A program made the position numbers and the translations under genes. Below the pieces are notes generated by a model. That model ran no database searches, was not told the DNA's origin, and saw nothing but the letters and a program-made list of their open reading frames with translations. DNA of 64,000 nt from Spirochaetes bacterium GWE1_32_154 (lineage in GTDB: Bacteria; Spirochaetota; GWE2-31-10). The DNA lies in contig MIAY01000019.1 of NCBI GenBank assembly GCA_001829315.1, forward strand, positions 1 to 64,000, written 5' to 3'. Below, piece after piece: positions 63,122 to 64,000 of the stretch. Position 1 is the first letter of the stretch. Each line of letters starts with the position of its first letter.

Positions 63122-63685
63122 ATGAATAGAATAATAGTTGGAATTGATGAAGCCGGTAGAGGTCCATTAGCAGGAAGGGTATATGCTGCTGCAGTGATTT
63201 TAAAAGATATAAAAATTGAAGGTTTAAATGATTCAAAAAAGCTTTCTGAAATAAAACGTGAAAAATTATATGATAACATCATAAAAAACTGTATTGCATA
63301 TTCTATTGCATTTGCAACTCAAGAAGAAATCGATGAAATTAATATTCTACAGGCATCAATGCTTGCAATGCGTCGTACATTAGATACAATGCAAGAAGAA
63401 TATAATTACATATTAGTTGATGGTAATAAATTCCCATTTACAAACAAAGCTGGAGAAGCCATAGTTAAAGGGGACACTAAAATTGAGGAAATAATGGCTG
63501 CTTCCATTTTGGCTAAAGTTTCAAGAGATAGATATATGGTAGATATGCACTTACTATATCCTGAATATGAATTTAATATTCATAAAGGATATCCTACAAA
63601 AACACATCGTCAATGTATTGAAACTTATGGAGTATGCGAAATTCATCGAAAAACTTTTAAAGGTGTTAAAGAACATTTAGTTTAA
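63122..63685 (+). CDS. rnhB: Ribonuclease HII
   Basis: This 187-residue enzyme removes ribonucleotides from DNA. It shows VGIDEAGRGPLAGRVYAAAV (catalytic Asp-Glu), LVDGNKFP, VKGDTKIEEIMAASILAKVSRD (catalytic Asp in the following RDRYM segment) and YPTKTHRQCI. Its length is slightly short but complete. AAGGAAAAA precedes the ATG. The end overlaps the convergent gene by 9 nt. Confidence 0.94.
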   Translation: MNRIIVGIDEAGRGPLAGRVYAAAVILKDIKIEGLNDSKKLSEIKREKLYDNIIKNCIAYSIAFATQEEIDEINILQASMLAMRRTLDTMQEEYNYILVDGNKFPFTNKAGEAIVKGDTKIEEIMAASILAKVSRDRYMVDMHLLYPEYEFNIHKGYPTKTHRQCIETYGVCEIHRKTFKGVKEHLV

Positions 63686-64000
63686 AATTCTTTCTTCATC
63701 TGAAAATTGAACGGCCCCAACATCAATGATATCATTATTACTTCTCGATTTACCAAAAAAATCTGTTTCCGGTATTTTTATTTCACTTTCAAAAGATGTA
63801 ATTCCTATATCCCCTATTTGATCTTTATTAATCGGAATAAAATAGTATTTACTTTGCAAATCAAATAATTCATTCAGATTAAAAAAAACATTCGATTCAC
63901 TGAAATCATTGACAAGTGATTTGTGAATTGAATTATTTATATTTTCAATTGTCATTACTGTAGTTGAAACAATATTTGAAATCCAGACAGGTTTGAACTT
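63677..64000 (-). CDS. 3' end of a probable right-handed parallel beta-helix surface protein
   Basis: The frame is open to the window edge, so only about the last 107 residues are seen. The end, NNDIIDVGAVQF, resembles the (D/I)IGA(F/Y)E(F/Y) tail found in parallel beta-helix and choice-of-anchor Q proteins (family knowledge from memory). The segment before has SNIVSTTVMTIENINNSI, consistent with helix coils. A surface carbohydrate-binding or lyase role is a guess. Confidence 0.5.
   Translation of the reverse strand, partial: KFKPVWISNIVSTTVMTIENINNSIHKSLVNDFSESNVFFNLNELFDLQSKYYFIPINKDQIGDIGITSFESEIKIPETDFFGKSRSNNDIIDVGAVQFSDEERILN

Overview
The window is very A+T-rich (about 70% A+T by eye) and densely coded. 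It reads as a chromosome segment from a diderm, probably anaerobic or fermentative bacterium. A spirochaete is the best guess but is not proven. Reasons: lipoproteins and an OmpA-like protein imply an outer membrane; lipoproteins are built from cadherin-like and chitobiase-type domains; there is a DUF1703-type AAA-ATPase, paired signal peptidases I, a PFK carrying the PKTIDND motif, and a PyrD/PyrK dihydroorotate dehydrogenase of the NAD-linked type. Translation uses AGGAG-like ribosome sites and the standard bacterial code. No CRISPR array, rRNA or intact insertion sequence was seen.

1-16963: a cell-surface polysaccharide cluster, all on +, mostly with overlapping or abutting genes. It encodes a truncated beta-rich protein, a CDP-glycerol glycerophosphotransferase, glycosyltransferases, TagD, an RgpF-like protein, a YfhO-type membrane protein, an SGNH esterase, FdtA- and FdtB-like amino-sugar enzymes, a GtrB/GtrA pair and an acyltransferase-3. 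It ends with FabH, 3-hydroxyacyl dehydrogenase and hexapeptide acyltransferase genes. Together these suggest a glycerol-phosphate-bearing glycan containing a 3-amino-3,6-dideoxyhexose with an N-linked, probably 3-hydroxyacyl, group. 17052-23502: three surface or lipoprotein genes (one an SGNH paralogue) and a two-domain glycosyltransferase.

23621-25324: an isolated AAA-ATPase/PD-(D/E)XK gene followed directly by the tail of a decayed Rpn-like nuclease gene. 25468-29399 (-): mazG-guaA-folC. 29618-29804: two identical tRNA-Val genes. 29848-37134: an OmpA-like protein, a YD-like repeat protein, a double-kinase hybrid histidine kinase with an NtrC-like regulator, and a degenerate EAL protein. 37255-42906 (-): a giant surface alpha-amylase lipoprotein. 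42907-43488 is a 582-bp non-coding gap with two strong hairpins.

43489-50597: two signal peptidase I genes, hemW (apparently without an AUG/GUG/UUG start), an O-methyltransferase, a response regulator and two unknown genes. 50648: a tRNA with CAT anticodon. 50783-59749: hisI, purT, a UvrD/PcrA helicase, and a pyrimidine operon pyrB-pyrI-pyrD-pyrK-pyrC-pyrF. 59817-64000: phosphofructokinase, lspA and a NagZ-like GH3 lipoprotein gene (-), rnhB, and the 3' end of a probable parallel beta-helix protein.

The most unusual points are: the fdt plus fabH/hydroxyacyl-dehydrogenase/acyltransferase set; an ankyrin-like insert inside the YfhO protein; a beta domain shared by three polysaccharide proteins; perfect repeats in the first gene; the hemW start; a GAFSNA motif replacing GAFTGA in the NtrC-like regulator; and an 81-nt palindrome upstream of the signal peptidase genes.
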